Source of the DNA: Catellatospora sichuanensis
Lineage (GTDB): Bacteria; Actinomycetota; Actinomycetes; Mycobacteriales; Micromonosporaceae
NCBI RefSeq assembly: GCF_007483665.1
Contig: NZ_ML660189.1
Location: 1-64,000, forward strand
Length of the DNA: 64,000 nt
Direction: 5' to 3'
In this document: one piece after another, positions 52,063 through 60,028 of the stretch
Layout of the letters: every line of letters begins with the position of its first letter
Position numbering within the stretch: the first letter of the stretch is position 1
Notes under the pieces: model-generated
What the model saw: only the letters and a program-made list of their open reading frames with translations
What the model was told of the DNA's origin: nothing
Databases searched by the model: none
Made by a program: the position numbers and the translations under genes

Positions 52063-52133
52063 GGAGAGAATCCTCCCCGGAACACCTGTCCGCCCGCAGC
52101 CCGGGTCCCCGCCCGGCGGCGGCCGTCACCCAA

Positions 52134-52208
52134 GGTCGTCCGACTTGCCCGGCAGATGTGCGTATCTTGAGTGCGCATACCCACATGTGCCGGGCAAGTC
52201 GGACGATC
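52134..52208. repeat. Dispersed palindromic repeat, copy B
   Basis: TCGTCCGACTTGCCCGGCA (52136-52154) is perfectly complementary to 52188-52206, giving a 19-base stem that continues with five more pairs. The middle reads GTGCGTATCTTGAGTG, as in copy A (17151-17226). It is intergenic, between the upstream end of the mannosyltransferase gene and the stop of the FGE gene. Confidence 0.85.
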
Positions 52209-52258
52209 AAAGGCGGGGCCGGCCGGGCCGGGCCAACCGGGCGGTCAAGGGCGTCGGG

Positions 52259-53242
52259 TCAGGGGCGGATCACCAGGCGGAAGCCGAGGTGGCAGGTCGA
52301 GGTGTCCACGGCCTGGGGCATCCGGGCGGCGGGGCGGTAGCGGCGGCAGTAGTTGGGCGCGCAGAGGTAGGAACCGCCCTTCATCACCCGGCGCGGGATG
52401 CGCACGGCGGGCGTGGCCGGGTCGTAGCTGGCCTGTTCGGCGTCGCCGCGCGGGCTCGCCGGGGCGCAGCAGGCATGCTGTCCGGCGGTGTCGTGGGGGC
52501 CGTACCAGTCGGACGTCCACTCCCACACGTTGCCGATCATGTCGAGGAGCCCGAACGCGTTCGGTGGGAACGAGCCGACGGGCGCGGTCGTCTCGTAGCC
52601 GTCGGCGGCCAGGTTGAGCACCGGGAACTCGCCCTGCCACACGTTGGCCAGGTGTTCGCCGCCCGGGGTCAGCTCATCGCCCCAGGCGTACTCGGCGGGG
52701 TCGGTCGCGCCGCCGGACGCGGCGTACTCCCATTCGGCCTCGGTCGGCAGGTCGCCGCCTGCCCAGGCCGCGTACGCGGCGACGTCGGCCCAGGCCACGT
52801 GGACGACCGGATGGTCGTCGAGGCCGCGCAGGTCGGAGCCGGGTCCGTACGGGTGCCGCCAGTCCGCGCCGGGCAGCAGTTGCCACCAGTTGCGCACGTC
52901 GCGCATGTCCACTCGGCGGTGCGGTCTGACGAACACCACCGACGCCGGGACCAGCAGTGACGGGTCGGCCCCGGGGTAGTCGGCCGGGTCCGGGGCGGTC
53001 TCGGCGACGGTCACGTGGCCGGTCTGCCGGACGAACCGGGCGAACTGCCGGTTGGTGACCTGCTGCCGGTCGATCCAGAAGCCGCCGACCCGGGCCGCGT
53101 GCGCCGGGGCCTCCTCGGGGTAGTGCGCGTCGGAGCCCATCCGGAACGTGCCGCCGGGCAGCCAGACCATGCCCGGCCGGGGCGGCGTGCCTGGTGCCTC
53201 GCCGTCCCGGCCGGGCCGGGTCAGGGTGACCGGTCCACTCAC
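52259..53242 (-). CDS. Formylglycine-generating enzyme (FGE/SUMF1 type)
   Basis: The 327-residue protein is a formylglycine-generating-enzyme-sulfatase domain protein. It has WLPGGTFRMGSDAHYPEEAPAH, FWIDRQQVTNRQFARFV, DHPVVHVAWADVAAYAAWAGGDLPTEAEWEYAA, NAFGLLDMIGNVWEWTSDWY and RRVMKGGSYLCAPNYCRRYRPAARM. The last block carries two cysteines five residues apart (Cys294, Cys299), the spacing of the copper-binding active-site pair in true FGE, which distinguishes it from non-catalytic relatives. FGE oxidises the Cys of the CXPXR-type motif of sulfatases to formylglycine; a Cys-type sulfatase is encoded 2 kb away. The start is GTG 53242, overlapping the stop of the DUF308 gene by four bases (GTGA), so the two are co-translated. 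Confidence 0.93.
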   Translation of the reverse strand: MSGPVTLTRPGRDGEAPGTPPRPGMVWLPGGTFRMGSDAHYPEEAPAHAARVGGFWIDRQQVTNRQFARFVRQTGHVTVAETAPDPADYPGADPSLLVPASVVFVRPHRRVDMRDVRNWWQLLPGADWRHPYGPGSDLRGLDDHPVVHVAWADVAAYAAWAGGDLPTEAEWEYAASGGATDPAEYAWGDELTPGGEHLANVWQGEFPVLNLAADGYETTAPVGSFPPNAFGLLDMIGNVWEWTSDWYGPHDTAGQHACCAPASPRGDAEQASYDPATPAVRIPRRVMKGGSYLCAPNYCRRYRPAARMPQAVDTSTCHLGFRLVIRP

Positions 53243-54027
53243 GCGGGGACCGCCGGGCCGGTGTTGCCGGGGCCGACCAGCCCCTGCTCGGCCTTGTGCT
53301 TCAGGTCGCGCATCCGGAACGCCATGATGAAGTCGGTGATGCCGCGTGCCAGGCAGATCGCGCCGACGAACACGATGAGCAGGAAGAACGAGCGGGTGAA
53401 GCGGCCCGCGGCCCAGAAACCGAGCAGCATCTCGATGATGCCGACGACCAGGCCGAGCCACCAGCCGTCGTGCTCCTTCTTGGTGAGGAAGGCCAGCACG
53501 ATGTCGGCGGCGCCCTTGAACAGCAGGTACCAGCCGATGAACGCGGCCAGCCAGAACACCGTGCCGCCGGGGTTGATCCAGCAGATGAAGCCGGTGATCA
53601 GGAACAGCACGCCGAGGATGGCGTGCAGCCAGCGCCAGCCGGGCGCGGTGAACGCCTGGAACAGCTCGAACACGCCGGCGACCAGTACGACGATGCCGGC
53701 CAGTGTGGCGACGGTGGCGATGCTGCGTACCGGCGACTGGTTGAGGGCCAGCACGAACCAGGAGACGATGATCCAGCAGACGCCGGTGATGAGGAACAGC
53801 CACCACGGCACGCGGGACGCGGGCAGCGGCGTTCCGGCGCTGCGGAACACGTCGCCGGTCGACGTCGTGCCCGGTGGGACCGGGCCGGGCGCGGACTTGG
53901 TGGCCGCCCGTGCGGTGCCGGTCGCCACGCCCTCGGTCTCCTTCGCCGCGTGGGCGCCGGTCGCGGCGGCGGCGCCGGCGGCCTTGCCGGGCTTACCGGT
54001 GCTGGGGCTGGGCGATGCGGTGCTCAT
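53239..54027 (-). CDS. DUF308/HdeD-family membrane protein with Ala-rich N-terminus
   Basis: The 262-residue protein has a disordered Ala/Thr/Gly/Lys-rich N-terminus of about 70 residues, then six TM helices in the HdeD/DUF308 pattern (PWWLFLITGVCWIIVSWFVL, AGIVVLVAGVFELFQAF, WRWLHAILGVLFLITGFICWINPGGTVFWLAAFIGWYLLFKGAADIV). It is coupled to the FGE gene by a GTGA overlap. DUF308 proteins have no established function; close association with a formylglycine-generating enzyme and sulfatase may point to a role in exporting or supporting that pathway, but this is inference. The N-terminal extension is absent from the HdeD protein at 17.3 kb. Confidence 0.87.
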   Translation of the reverse strand: MSTASPSPSTGKPGKAAGAAAATGAHAAKETEGVATGTARAATKSAPGPVPPGTTSTGDVFRSAGTPLPASRVPWWLFLITGVCWIIVSWFVLALNQSPVRSIATVATLAGIVVLVAGVFELFQAFTAPGWRWLHAILGVLFLITGFICWINPGGTVFWLAAFIGWYLLFKGAADIVLAFLTKKEHDGWWLGLVVGIIEMLLGFWAAGRFTRSFFLLIVFVGAICLARGITDFIMAFRMRDLKHKAEQGLVGPGNTGPAVPA

Positions 54028-54189
54028 GCCTTCTCCTCGCTGCGCTCGTCGGCGGAATGAAAGGACTGCGGCTTGTTCGCTCGTCGTGCCTGCTCATGCG
54101 TCCCGCCGGAAGTGAGAGCCATCCGGTTGCAGACTATGCACCGCCTCATGCAGGTATGCGGCGTTTCCGTAATCTGTCGGAATATTCGG

Positions 54190-54897
54190 CTACTCCAGCG
54201 CGGAGAGCGCGCCGGCCACCGCGAAGCCGAGCACCGCCAGCAGGCCGGTGGCCTTGCCGCCCTGCCGGTAGGCCTCCGGGATCATCGAGTCGGCGAGCAT
54301 GGTGAGCACCGCGCCCGCGGCGAACGCCTCGACGTAACCACCGTCGGCGCGAGGGACCAGCTCGTACAGCAGGTAGCCCGCAGCCGCGGCCAGCGCCGAC
54401 ACCGCCACGACGATCCACCACACGCCGTAGGCCTGGGCCTTCGTGTGCCCATGGGCGCGCATGGTCGCAGTCGCACCCAGCGCCTCGGGCAGATTGGACA
54501 CGAACACCGCGACCAGAAAGGCCACCGCCACCTCGCCGCTCATGGCCACCCCGATGCCCAGCACCAGCGATTCCGGCACGCTGTCCAGCAGCGCGCCGAT
54601 CACCAGGGACCGTTCCGCCGAAGCAGCGCCCATGGTGCGCCGCCCGGCGACGACCGCGTCCGTGCCGAAGAAGACCACCGCGCCCAGGCCGAACGCGGTG
54701 AACAGCAGCACGTCCTGTTGGAACCCGGTGGGCACCAGCTCGTACGCGATCGCCGCGAGCAGCGCGCCGGAGCCGAACCCCATCACCATGCCGACCCGCG
54801 TCGTGGGCACCGGGCGCGGTCGGTAGGCCAGCCATGCGCCGACGACCAGGGAGAACGCCGCAAGGGCGCCCCACCCGGCTGCCGCCAACACGCCCAT
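54190..54897 (-). CDS. ZIP-family metal transporter
   Basis: The 235-residue integral membrane protein has eight TM helices in the ZIP arrangement. The two metal-path motifs are recognisable in helices 4 and 5: DSVPESLVLGIGVA and SNLPEALGATATM (family pattern H/N/D-x-x-P-E-G/S/A). ZIP proteins move Zn, Fe or other divalent cations into the cytoplasm. The start is ATG 54895-54897, with GGAGG five bases upstream. It is divergent from the sulfatase gene, with a 110-base AT-rich shared promoter region, and separated by 162 bases from the DUF308 gene downstream. A link to sulfatase/FGE metal needs is plausible but unproven. Confidence 0.87.
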   Translation of the reverse strand: MGVLAAAGWGALAAFSLVVGAWLAYRPRPVPTTRVGMVMGFGSGALLAAIAYELVPTGFQQDVLLFTAFGLGAVVFFGTDAVVAGRRTMGAASAERSLVIGALLDSVPESLVLGIGVAMSGEVAVAFLVAVFVSNLPEALGATATMRAHGHTKAQAYGVWWIVVAVSALAAAAGYLLYELVPRADGGYVEAFAAGAVLTMLADSMIPEAYRQGGKATGLLAVLGFAVAGALSALE

Positions 54898-55007
54898 GCG
54901 ACCTCCATCGTCTGCGTACGACGGTATCAACGCATTCCAGAGATAACGGAAATAAGACTCGTATCTTCGGAATACTGGAGCGTGGTATCCGTTCCTTGGG
55001 AGGCGAC

Positions 55008-56954
55008 ATGCCCCGAACGCAGTCCACGGTGAAGAAGGCCGCCGCGACAAAGGCCACTGCGACAAAGGCCACTGCGACAAAGGCCACTGCGACAAAGGCC
55101 ACTGCGAAGAAGGCCACTGCGAAGAAGGCCCCGGGGAAGAAGGCGCCCGCATCACCGGCGGCGGCCCGCAAGCCCGTCCCGACCAAGGCGAGCGTGACGA
55201 AGACCGCCGTGACGAAGACCGTCGCGTCGAAGGCCGCCGCGAAGGCGCCCGCCGCGAAGGGCGCGCCCGCGCGCGCCACGGCGAAGGCCGCTCCGGCCGG
55301 TGGGCAGACCGCACGCAAGGTCGGGCCGGGCAAGAAGGCGGCGGCGCCCGTACCCGCGAAGAAGGCTCCGCCCTCCCGCGCAACCGCGCGTACCGCGGCC
55401 GACCGCGGCCCGGCGCGCAAGTCGTCGCCGCGGTCCGCGGCAGGCGGCGCGAGCGCGGGCCGCAAGCCCAACATCCTGGTCATCTGGGGTGACGACATCG
55501 GCATCACCAACCTGAGCTGCTACAGCGACGGGCTGATGGGCTACCGCACGCCCAACATCGACCGGGTCGCCGACGAGGGCATCCGTTTCACCGACTACTA
55601 CGGCGAGCAGAGCTGCACCGCCGGCCGCTCCGCGTTCCTGACCGGGCAGTCCGTGTTCCGCACCGGCCTGTCCAAGGTCGGCCTGCCCGGTGCCGACCTC
55701 GGCCTGCACGCCGAGGACCCCACCATCGCCGAGCTGCTGAAACCGCACGGGTATGCGACCGGCCAGTTCGGCAAGAACCACTTCGGCGACAAGGACCGGT
55801 TCCTGCCCACCATGCACGGGTTCGACGAGTTCTTCGGCAACCTCTACCACCTCAACGCCGAGGAGGAGCCCGAGCACGAGGACTACCCCGATCCGCGGCG
55901 CTTCCCGGACTTCAAGGGCAACTTCGGGCCGCGCGGGGTGCTGCACTGCTGGGCCCTGCCCGACGGTGGCCAGAAGATCGAGGACACCGGCCCGCTGACC
56001 CGCAAGCGCATGGAGACCATCGACGACGAGGTGTTCGAGCACGCGGCCGACTTCATCGAGCGCCAGGCGACCGCCGACACGCCGTTCTTCGTCTGGTTCA
56101 ACACCACGCACATGCACTTCAAGACGCACCCGCGGCCGGAGATCAAGGGGTGGGCGGGCCCGTGGCAGTCCGACTACCACGACGTGATGGTCGACCACGA
56201 CCGGCTGGTCGGCGAGCTGCTGAACCTGCTGGACGAGCTCGGCATCGCCGACGACACGATCGTCATGTACAGCACGGACAACGGCCCGCACATGAACTCG
56301 TGGCCGGACGCGGGCATGAGCCCCTTCCGCAACGAGAAGAACTCCAACTGGGAGGGCGCCTACCGGGTGCCGGCCATGCTGCGCTGGCCCGGACGCATCC
56401 GGCCGGGGCGGGTCTCCAACGAGATCGTCAGCCATCTGGACCTGCTGCCGACGCTGCTGGCCGCGGCGGGCGACCCGGACATCGTCGAAAAGCTCGAGGC
56501 GGGGCACGAGGCCGCGGGCAAGCGCTTCCAGGTGCACCTGGACGGTTTCGACATGCTGCCCTACCTCACCGGTGAGGAGCCGCATGGCCCGCGCGAGGGG
56601 TTCTTCTACTTCTCCGACGACGGTGACCTGACCGCGCTGCGCTTCGACAACTGGAAGGTGGTCTTCATGGAGCAGCGGGTCCCGGGCACGATGCGCGTGT
56701 GGTCCGAGCCGTTCACGGCGCTGCGCATACCCAAGCTCTTCAACCTGCGCACCGACCCGTTCGAGCGGGCCGACGTCACGTCCAACACCTACTACTCCTG
56801 GTTCCTGGACCGCGCGTACATGATCCTGGCCGCGCAGCGGCTGGTCGGCGAGTTCATGGCCACGTTCCAGAGGTTCCCGCCCCGCCAGCACGCGGCCAGC
56901 TTCACGGTCGACCAGGTCATGGCGCGGATAAAAGAAGGGATCGGGAGTCACTGA
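55008..56954 (+). CDS. Arylsulfatase-type enzyme with N-terminal histone-H1-like Lys/Ala-rich tail
   Basis: The 648-residue sulfatase has an unusual N-terminus: about 150 residues made of Lys, Ala, Thr and Pro, starting with ATKAT pentapeptide repeats (15-base DNA repeats at 55044-55133), with no signal peptide or TM helix. From about residue 155 it is a type I sulfatase: metal ligands Asp162-Asp163 (WGDDIG), the formylglycine site Cys203 in CTAGR (C-x-A-x-R), and Asp424-Asn425 (STDNGPHMN). It hydrolyses sulfate esters once Cys203 is converted to formylglycine; the FGE gene is 1.8 kb to the left. The ATG at 55008 has GGGAGG five bases upstream. Its stop overlaps the next ATG (TGATG). The Lys-rich tail resembles HU or H1 C-terminal tails; nucleic-acid or polyanion binding is inferred. 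Confidence 0.92.
   Translation: MPRTQSTVKKAAATKATATKATATKATATKATAKKATAKKAPGKKAPASPAAARKPVPTKASVTKTAVTKTVASKAAAKAPAAKGAPARATAKAAPAGGQTARKVGPGKKAAAPVPAKKAPPSRATARTAADRGPARKSSPRSAAGGASAGRKPNILVIWGDDIGITNLSCYSDGLMGYRTPNIDRVADEGIRFTDYYGEQSCTAGRSAFLTGQSVFRTGLSKVGLPGADLGLHAEDPTIAELLKPHGYATGQFGKNHFGDKDRFLPTMHGFDEFFGNLYHLNAEEEPEHEDYPDPRRFPDFKGNFGPRGVLHCWALPDGGQKIEDTGPLTRKRMETIDDEVFEHAADFIERQATADTPFFVWFNTTHMHFKTHPRPEIKGWAGPWQSDYHDVMVDHDRLVGELLNLLDELGIADDTIVMYSTDNGPHMNSWPDAGMSPFRNEKNSNWEGAYRVPAMLRWPGRIRPGRVSNEIVSHLDLLPTLLAAAGDPDIVEKLEAGHEAAGKRFQVHLDGFDMLPYLTGEEPHGPREGFFYFSDDGDLTALRFDNWKVVFMEQRVPGTMRVWSEPFTALRIPKLFNLRTDPFERADVTSNTYYSWFLDRAYMILAAQRLVGEFMATFQRFPPRQHAASFTVDQVMARIKEGIGSH
55044..55133 (+). 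repeat. 15-base tandem repeat encoding ATKAT units in the sulfatase tail
   Basis: Four identical 15-base units (GCGACAAAGGCCACT) start at 55044, 55059, 55074 and 55089, followed by two variant units with AAG for AAA at 55104 and 55119. The reading frame is kept. Such a tract can change length by slippage without losing frame. Confidence 0.95.
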
Positions 56955-57856
56955 TGGCGTTCCTGCCCTCCTGGCGGCCGGGCCCCGCGCGCGACGCGAT
57001 CACGTCGTTCCTCGACGAGTCGCTGGCGCTGCCCGCCGAGCAGCGGGTGGCCGTGCTCGACAACGACGGCACGCTGTGGTGCGAGAAGCCGAGCTACGTC
57101 CAGTACGACTTCCTCGTGCGAACCCTGCACGCCGCCGTCGAGCACGACGCCGCCCTCGGCGAGCGGGCCGAGTACCGGGCCCTGCTCGACGGCGACCGAG
57201 CCGCACTCGGCGAGCTGGGCCTGCAGCGGATCGCGCTGGCCCTGCTGGAACTGTGCGCGGGCTGGACGCCCGACGAGTTCGCCGCGCGGGTGCGTGACTT
57301 CATGGCACAGGAGAAGCACCCCGGCCGGGGCGCGCCGTACCCGAAGATGGTCTACCAGCCGATGCTGGAGCTGCTGGAGGCGCTGCGCGGGCACGGCTTC
57401 GACATCTTCATCGTCACCGGCGGCGGCACCGAGTTCGTGCGCGCGATCAGCCGCGACCTCTACGGCGTGCGCCCCGACGACGTGGTCGGCACGCTGGTCG
57501 AATACCACTACGAGGAGCACGGCGACGGTCCGGCGCTGGTGCGCACCGCGCAGGCGCAGGGCGAGATCAACGAGGGCCCGGCGAAGGTCGAGCACATCCA
57601 GACCCAGCTGGGCCGCCGACCGATCTTCGCGGCCGGCAACTCCGCGGGCGACAGGGAGATGCTGGAGTACGCCCGCGCCGCCGGCACGCCCAGCCTGGCC
57701 GTGCTGATCGACCACGACGACGCGGACCGCGAATACGCGTACGCCTCGGTCGCGGTGACCATGAAGGACACCGAGCCGATCACCGACACGGGGCGCCGCC
57801 TGGGTTGGACGGTGGTCTCCATGCGCGACGACTGGTCGGGGATCTTCCCCACGTGA
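56954..57856 (+). CDS. HAD-superfamily phosphatase
   Basis: The 300-residue cytoplasmic protein has the HAD nucleophile motif LDNDGTLWCEKP (Asp36, Asp38), motif II (IFIVTGGG, Thr/Ser), and motif III/IV with a Lys in the cap region and AAGNSAGDREMLEYA (two acidic residues). It resembles phosphoserine-phosphatase-like HAD enzymes and is expected to remove phosphate from a small organic substrate, so far unidentified. Its ATG overlaps the sulfatase stop (TGATG), so the two proteins are coupled. A phosphatase translated with a sulfatase could act on the desulfated product or on a related metabolite; this is inference from context. Confidence 0.9.
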   Translation: MAFLPSWRPGPARDAITSFLDESLALPAEQRVAVLDNDGTLWCEKPSYVQYDFLVRTLHAAVEHDAALGERAEYRALLDGDRAALGELGLQRIALALLELCAGWTPDEFAARVRDFMAQEKHPGRGAPYPKMVYQPMLELLEALRGHGFDIFIVTGGGTEFVRAISRDLYGVRPDDVVGTLVEYHYEEHGDGPALVRTAQAQGEINEGPAKVEHIQTQLGRRPIFAAGNSAGDREMLEYARAAGTPSLAVLIDHDDADREYAYASVAVTMKDTEPITDTGRRLGWTVVSMRDDWSGIFPT

Positions 57857-57907
57857 CCGGCCCGTGGTTAGGGTCGTCGGGGAGCGCCGACCCTGAGGAG
57901 CCCTGGC

Positions 57908-59161
57908 ATGGCGTACGACCTGCTGCTGACCGGTGGTCGTGTGATCGATCCGGACGGCGGGCGCGACGGCGTGGCCGATGTGGCGGTGACCGGCGGACGG
58001 ATCGCCGCGGTCGGCACGGACCTGCCCCGCGAGGACGCCCGCGAGGTCGTCGACGCGAGCGGCCGCCTGGTCACGCCCGGCCTGGTCGACCTGCACACGC
58101 ACGTGTTCCCCGGCGGGACCTACTGGGGCATCCACCCCGACCCGGTCGCCTGGTGCTCCGGCGTCACCACCTGGGTCGACGCGGGCTCCGCCGGGGCGTA
58201 CGGGCTGGACGCCCTGCGCGGCGCGGTGCGCGGCTACCGGGTGCGGGTGCCCGTGCTGCTCAACATCTCCGCCGTCGGCCTGACCGGGCTCACCGGCGAG
58301 TCCCGTGACCTCGCCGCATGCGACGTCGACCTCGCGATCCACACGATCGCCGCGAACCGGGACCTGGTGCACGGGGTCAAGGCCCGGATCGACGCCAACA
58401 CCGTCGGGACGCACGGGCTGGCGCCGCTGCGCCGCGCGGTCGCGGTCGCCCGGGCCTGCGAGCTGCCGCTCATGGTGCACGTGGGAGTCGCGCCGCCCAC
58501 CATCGCCGAACTGCTTCCGTTGCTCGGGGCGGGTGACATCGTCACGCACTGCGCCAGCGGCATCGCCATGGGCCGGGGCGGTCTGGACCCGGCGCTGCGC
58601 CGTGCGTACGACGCGGGGGTGCTCTTCGACCTCGGCCACGGTTCCGGCGGCTTCGCGTACGACGTGCTGGAGGCGCAGCTGGCCGCGGGCATGCCGCCGC
58701 ACGTCGTCTCCACCGACCTGCACGCGCGCTCGCTGTACGGCCCCGCCTTCGACCTGCCGACCACCATGGCCAAGCTGCTCGCCGTCGGCCTGCCGCTCGG
58801 GCAGGTCGTCGCCGCGGCCACCAGCGCCCCGGCGCGTGCCCTGGGACTGCCCGCCGGCACCGGCACCCTCGCCGTCGGCGCGCCGGCCGACCTGGCCGTG
58901 TTCGCCGCGGAACGGGGCGACTTCCCGCTGGCCGATGTGCACGGGCAGCTCCGCAGCGCGCCGCTGCGACTGCGCAACGAGGCGACCTACCTGGCCGGGC
59001 GGCTGCTGCCGCCGAGCCTGCCCGCGCCGCCCCCGCCGTGGGTCCCGCTCACACCCGCCCAGCGCGACGCGCTGACCCGCCGCGACCGTCTGATCCGCGA
59101 CCTGCTCACGACACCCCTGGTCACCCCCGACGGCCTCGCCGAGCAGTTTCCGCGCCCCTGA
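57908..59161 (+). CDS. Metal-dependent amidohydrolase/deacetylase (dihydroorotase-like superfamily)
   Basis: The 417-residue enzyme is an amidohydrolase with the barrel motifs DLHTHVFPGG (His63, His65), carboxylysine candidate Lys158 (HGVKARIDANTVG), MVHVGVAPP (His), IVTHCASG (His) and STDLHAR (Asp), a full set for a binuclear zinc centre. It is closest in pattern to the 'amidohydrolase/deacetylase' group that includes EF_0837-type proteins; the natural substrate (N-acetyl or cyclic amide compound) is unknown. It follows the HAD gene by 51 bases and probably shares its transcript; GAGG lies eight bases before the start. Some family members are linked to D-aminoacyl or N-acyl amino acid metabolism, but that is not shown here. 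Confidence 0.86.
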   Translation: MAYDLLLTGGRVIDPDGGRDGVADVAVTGGRIAAVGTDLPREDAREVVDASGRLVTPGLVDLHTHVFPGGTYWGIHPDPVAWCSGVTTWVDAGSAGAYGLDALRGAVRGYRVRVPVLLNISAVGLTGLTGESRDLAACDVDLAIHTIAANRDLVHGVKARIDANTVGTHGLAPLRRAVAVARACELPLMVHVGVAPPTIAELLPLLGAGDIVTHCASGIAMGRGGLDPALRRAYDAGVLFDLGHGSGGFAYDVLEAQLAAGMPPHVVSTDLHARSLYGPAFDLPTTMAKLLAVGLPLGQVVAAATSAPARALGLPAGTGTLAVGAPADLAVFAAERGDFPLADVHGQLRSAPLRLRNEATYLAGRLLPPSLPAPPPPWVPLTPAQRDALTRRDRLIRDLLTTPLVTPDGLAEQFPRP

Positions 59162-59235
59162 CCGACAGCCCGGACCGGACCGCGGCTCATGATCGAGCGG
59201 GCGGCCCGGACCGGGTTCGCGTGCAAGTGCTGCGG

Positions 59236-59694
59236 TCAGCGCGGCGTGGCCGGGGTGCCGGAGGCGGCACCGCAGATGGCGATCATCTTGTCGGACAGCG
59301 CGTCGATCTTGGTGACGTCGAGCTTCTGCAGCGAGCTCATGTCGGTGAGGCTCTTGCCCTGGGACTCGAACTCGTCGGCGAGCTGGCCCAGCGTGGCCTT
59401 GACGTCCGCGGCGTCCGCGGTCGCCGCGTCGGTGCGCAGGTTCGCGGCGAGGTCGACCAGCTCGCCGCCCGCGGCCTTGACGGACTGGTCCGCGGCGGCC
59501 ATGTTGCCCGAGTCGGCGGCCGCGGTGACCTTGGACAGCTCTTTCGCGAACTCGCTGAGGCCGGTTTCGACCGTCTTGGCGGTCTTGGTGCAGACCTGCG
59601 GCGTGGGTTCGGCCGCGGCCGGCACCGCGCTGAAGCCGAGTGCGGCGAGGACGGTGGTGGAGAGGATGCAGGCTGCGCGTGAGAGGCGTCGCAT
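59236..59694 (-). CDS. Small secreted helical protein
   Basis: The 152-residue precursor has a signal peptide (about 1-28: LSRAACILSTTVLAALGFSAVPAAAEP) and a mature part of about 120 residues that is nearly all helical and acidic (VCTKTAKTVETGLSEFAKELSKVTAAADSGNMAAADQSVKAAGGELVDLAANLRTDA), with one Cys near each end, likely joined in a disulfide. There are no enzymatic motifs; small helical secreted proteins of this type occur widely in actinobacteria without assigned role. GGAGG lies five bases before ATG 59692-59694. The gene is convergent with the amidohydrolase gene. A longer frame from 59823 lacks a ribosome site. Confidence 0.78.
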   Translation of the reverse strand: MRRLSRAACILSTTVLAALGFSAVPAAAEPTPQVCTKTAKTVETGLSEFAKELSKVTAAADSGNMAAADQSVKAAGGELVDLAANLRTDAATADAADVKATLGQLADEFESQGKSLTDMSSLQKLDVTKIDALSDKMIAICGAASGTPATPR

Positions 59695-60028
59695 GACGTC
59701 CTCCAATCGGGGCCGCGGGCCCGGCTGGGAGAGCCGGCCCAAGACGTTCATCTTCTGCCGCGCGGGCCGCGTACGGGCGAACTCGGCCAAGCCTGCCCGC
59801 GGGACCGCCCGGCCGCGTAGCATCCGTGCCGATCACGCGGTGCTATTTCTGAGCGCCCCCGCTCACCAGGACCGACCGCCTGGCCATGATCATTCGACTT
59901 GCCCGGCAACCGGGCGAAAGACGGTCCGAGATTCTCCCACCTGCCAGGCACGTCTGAGGATCTTGCCGGCGCTCGGGGCCAGGAAGCGTCGGGAGGCGGA
60001 AAGTGGGCCGGGGGCTTAGGCTCCTGCG
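59695..60028. other. 334-base intergenic region with a dispersed repeat
   Basis: It lies between the divergent small secreted protein and the beta-helix lipoprotein. Apart from palindromic repeat copy C (59888-59962) I see no gene, terminator or clear promoter box. Open frames across it follow the repeat. Confidence 0.65.
59888..59962. repeat. Dispersed palindromic repeat, copy C
   Basis: Left arm GATCATTCGACTTGCCCGGC, right arm CTGCCAGGCACGTCTGAGG then ATC, paired imperfectly. It shares CGACTTGCCCGGCA with copy B and TGCCAGGCA with copy A, but the centre has diverged. Confidence 0.65.
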
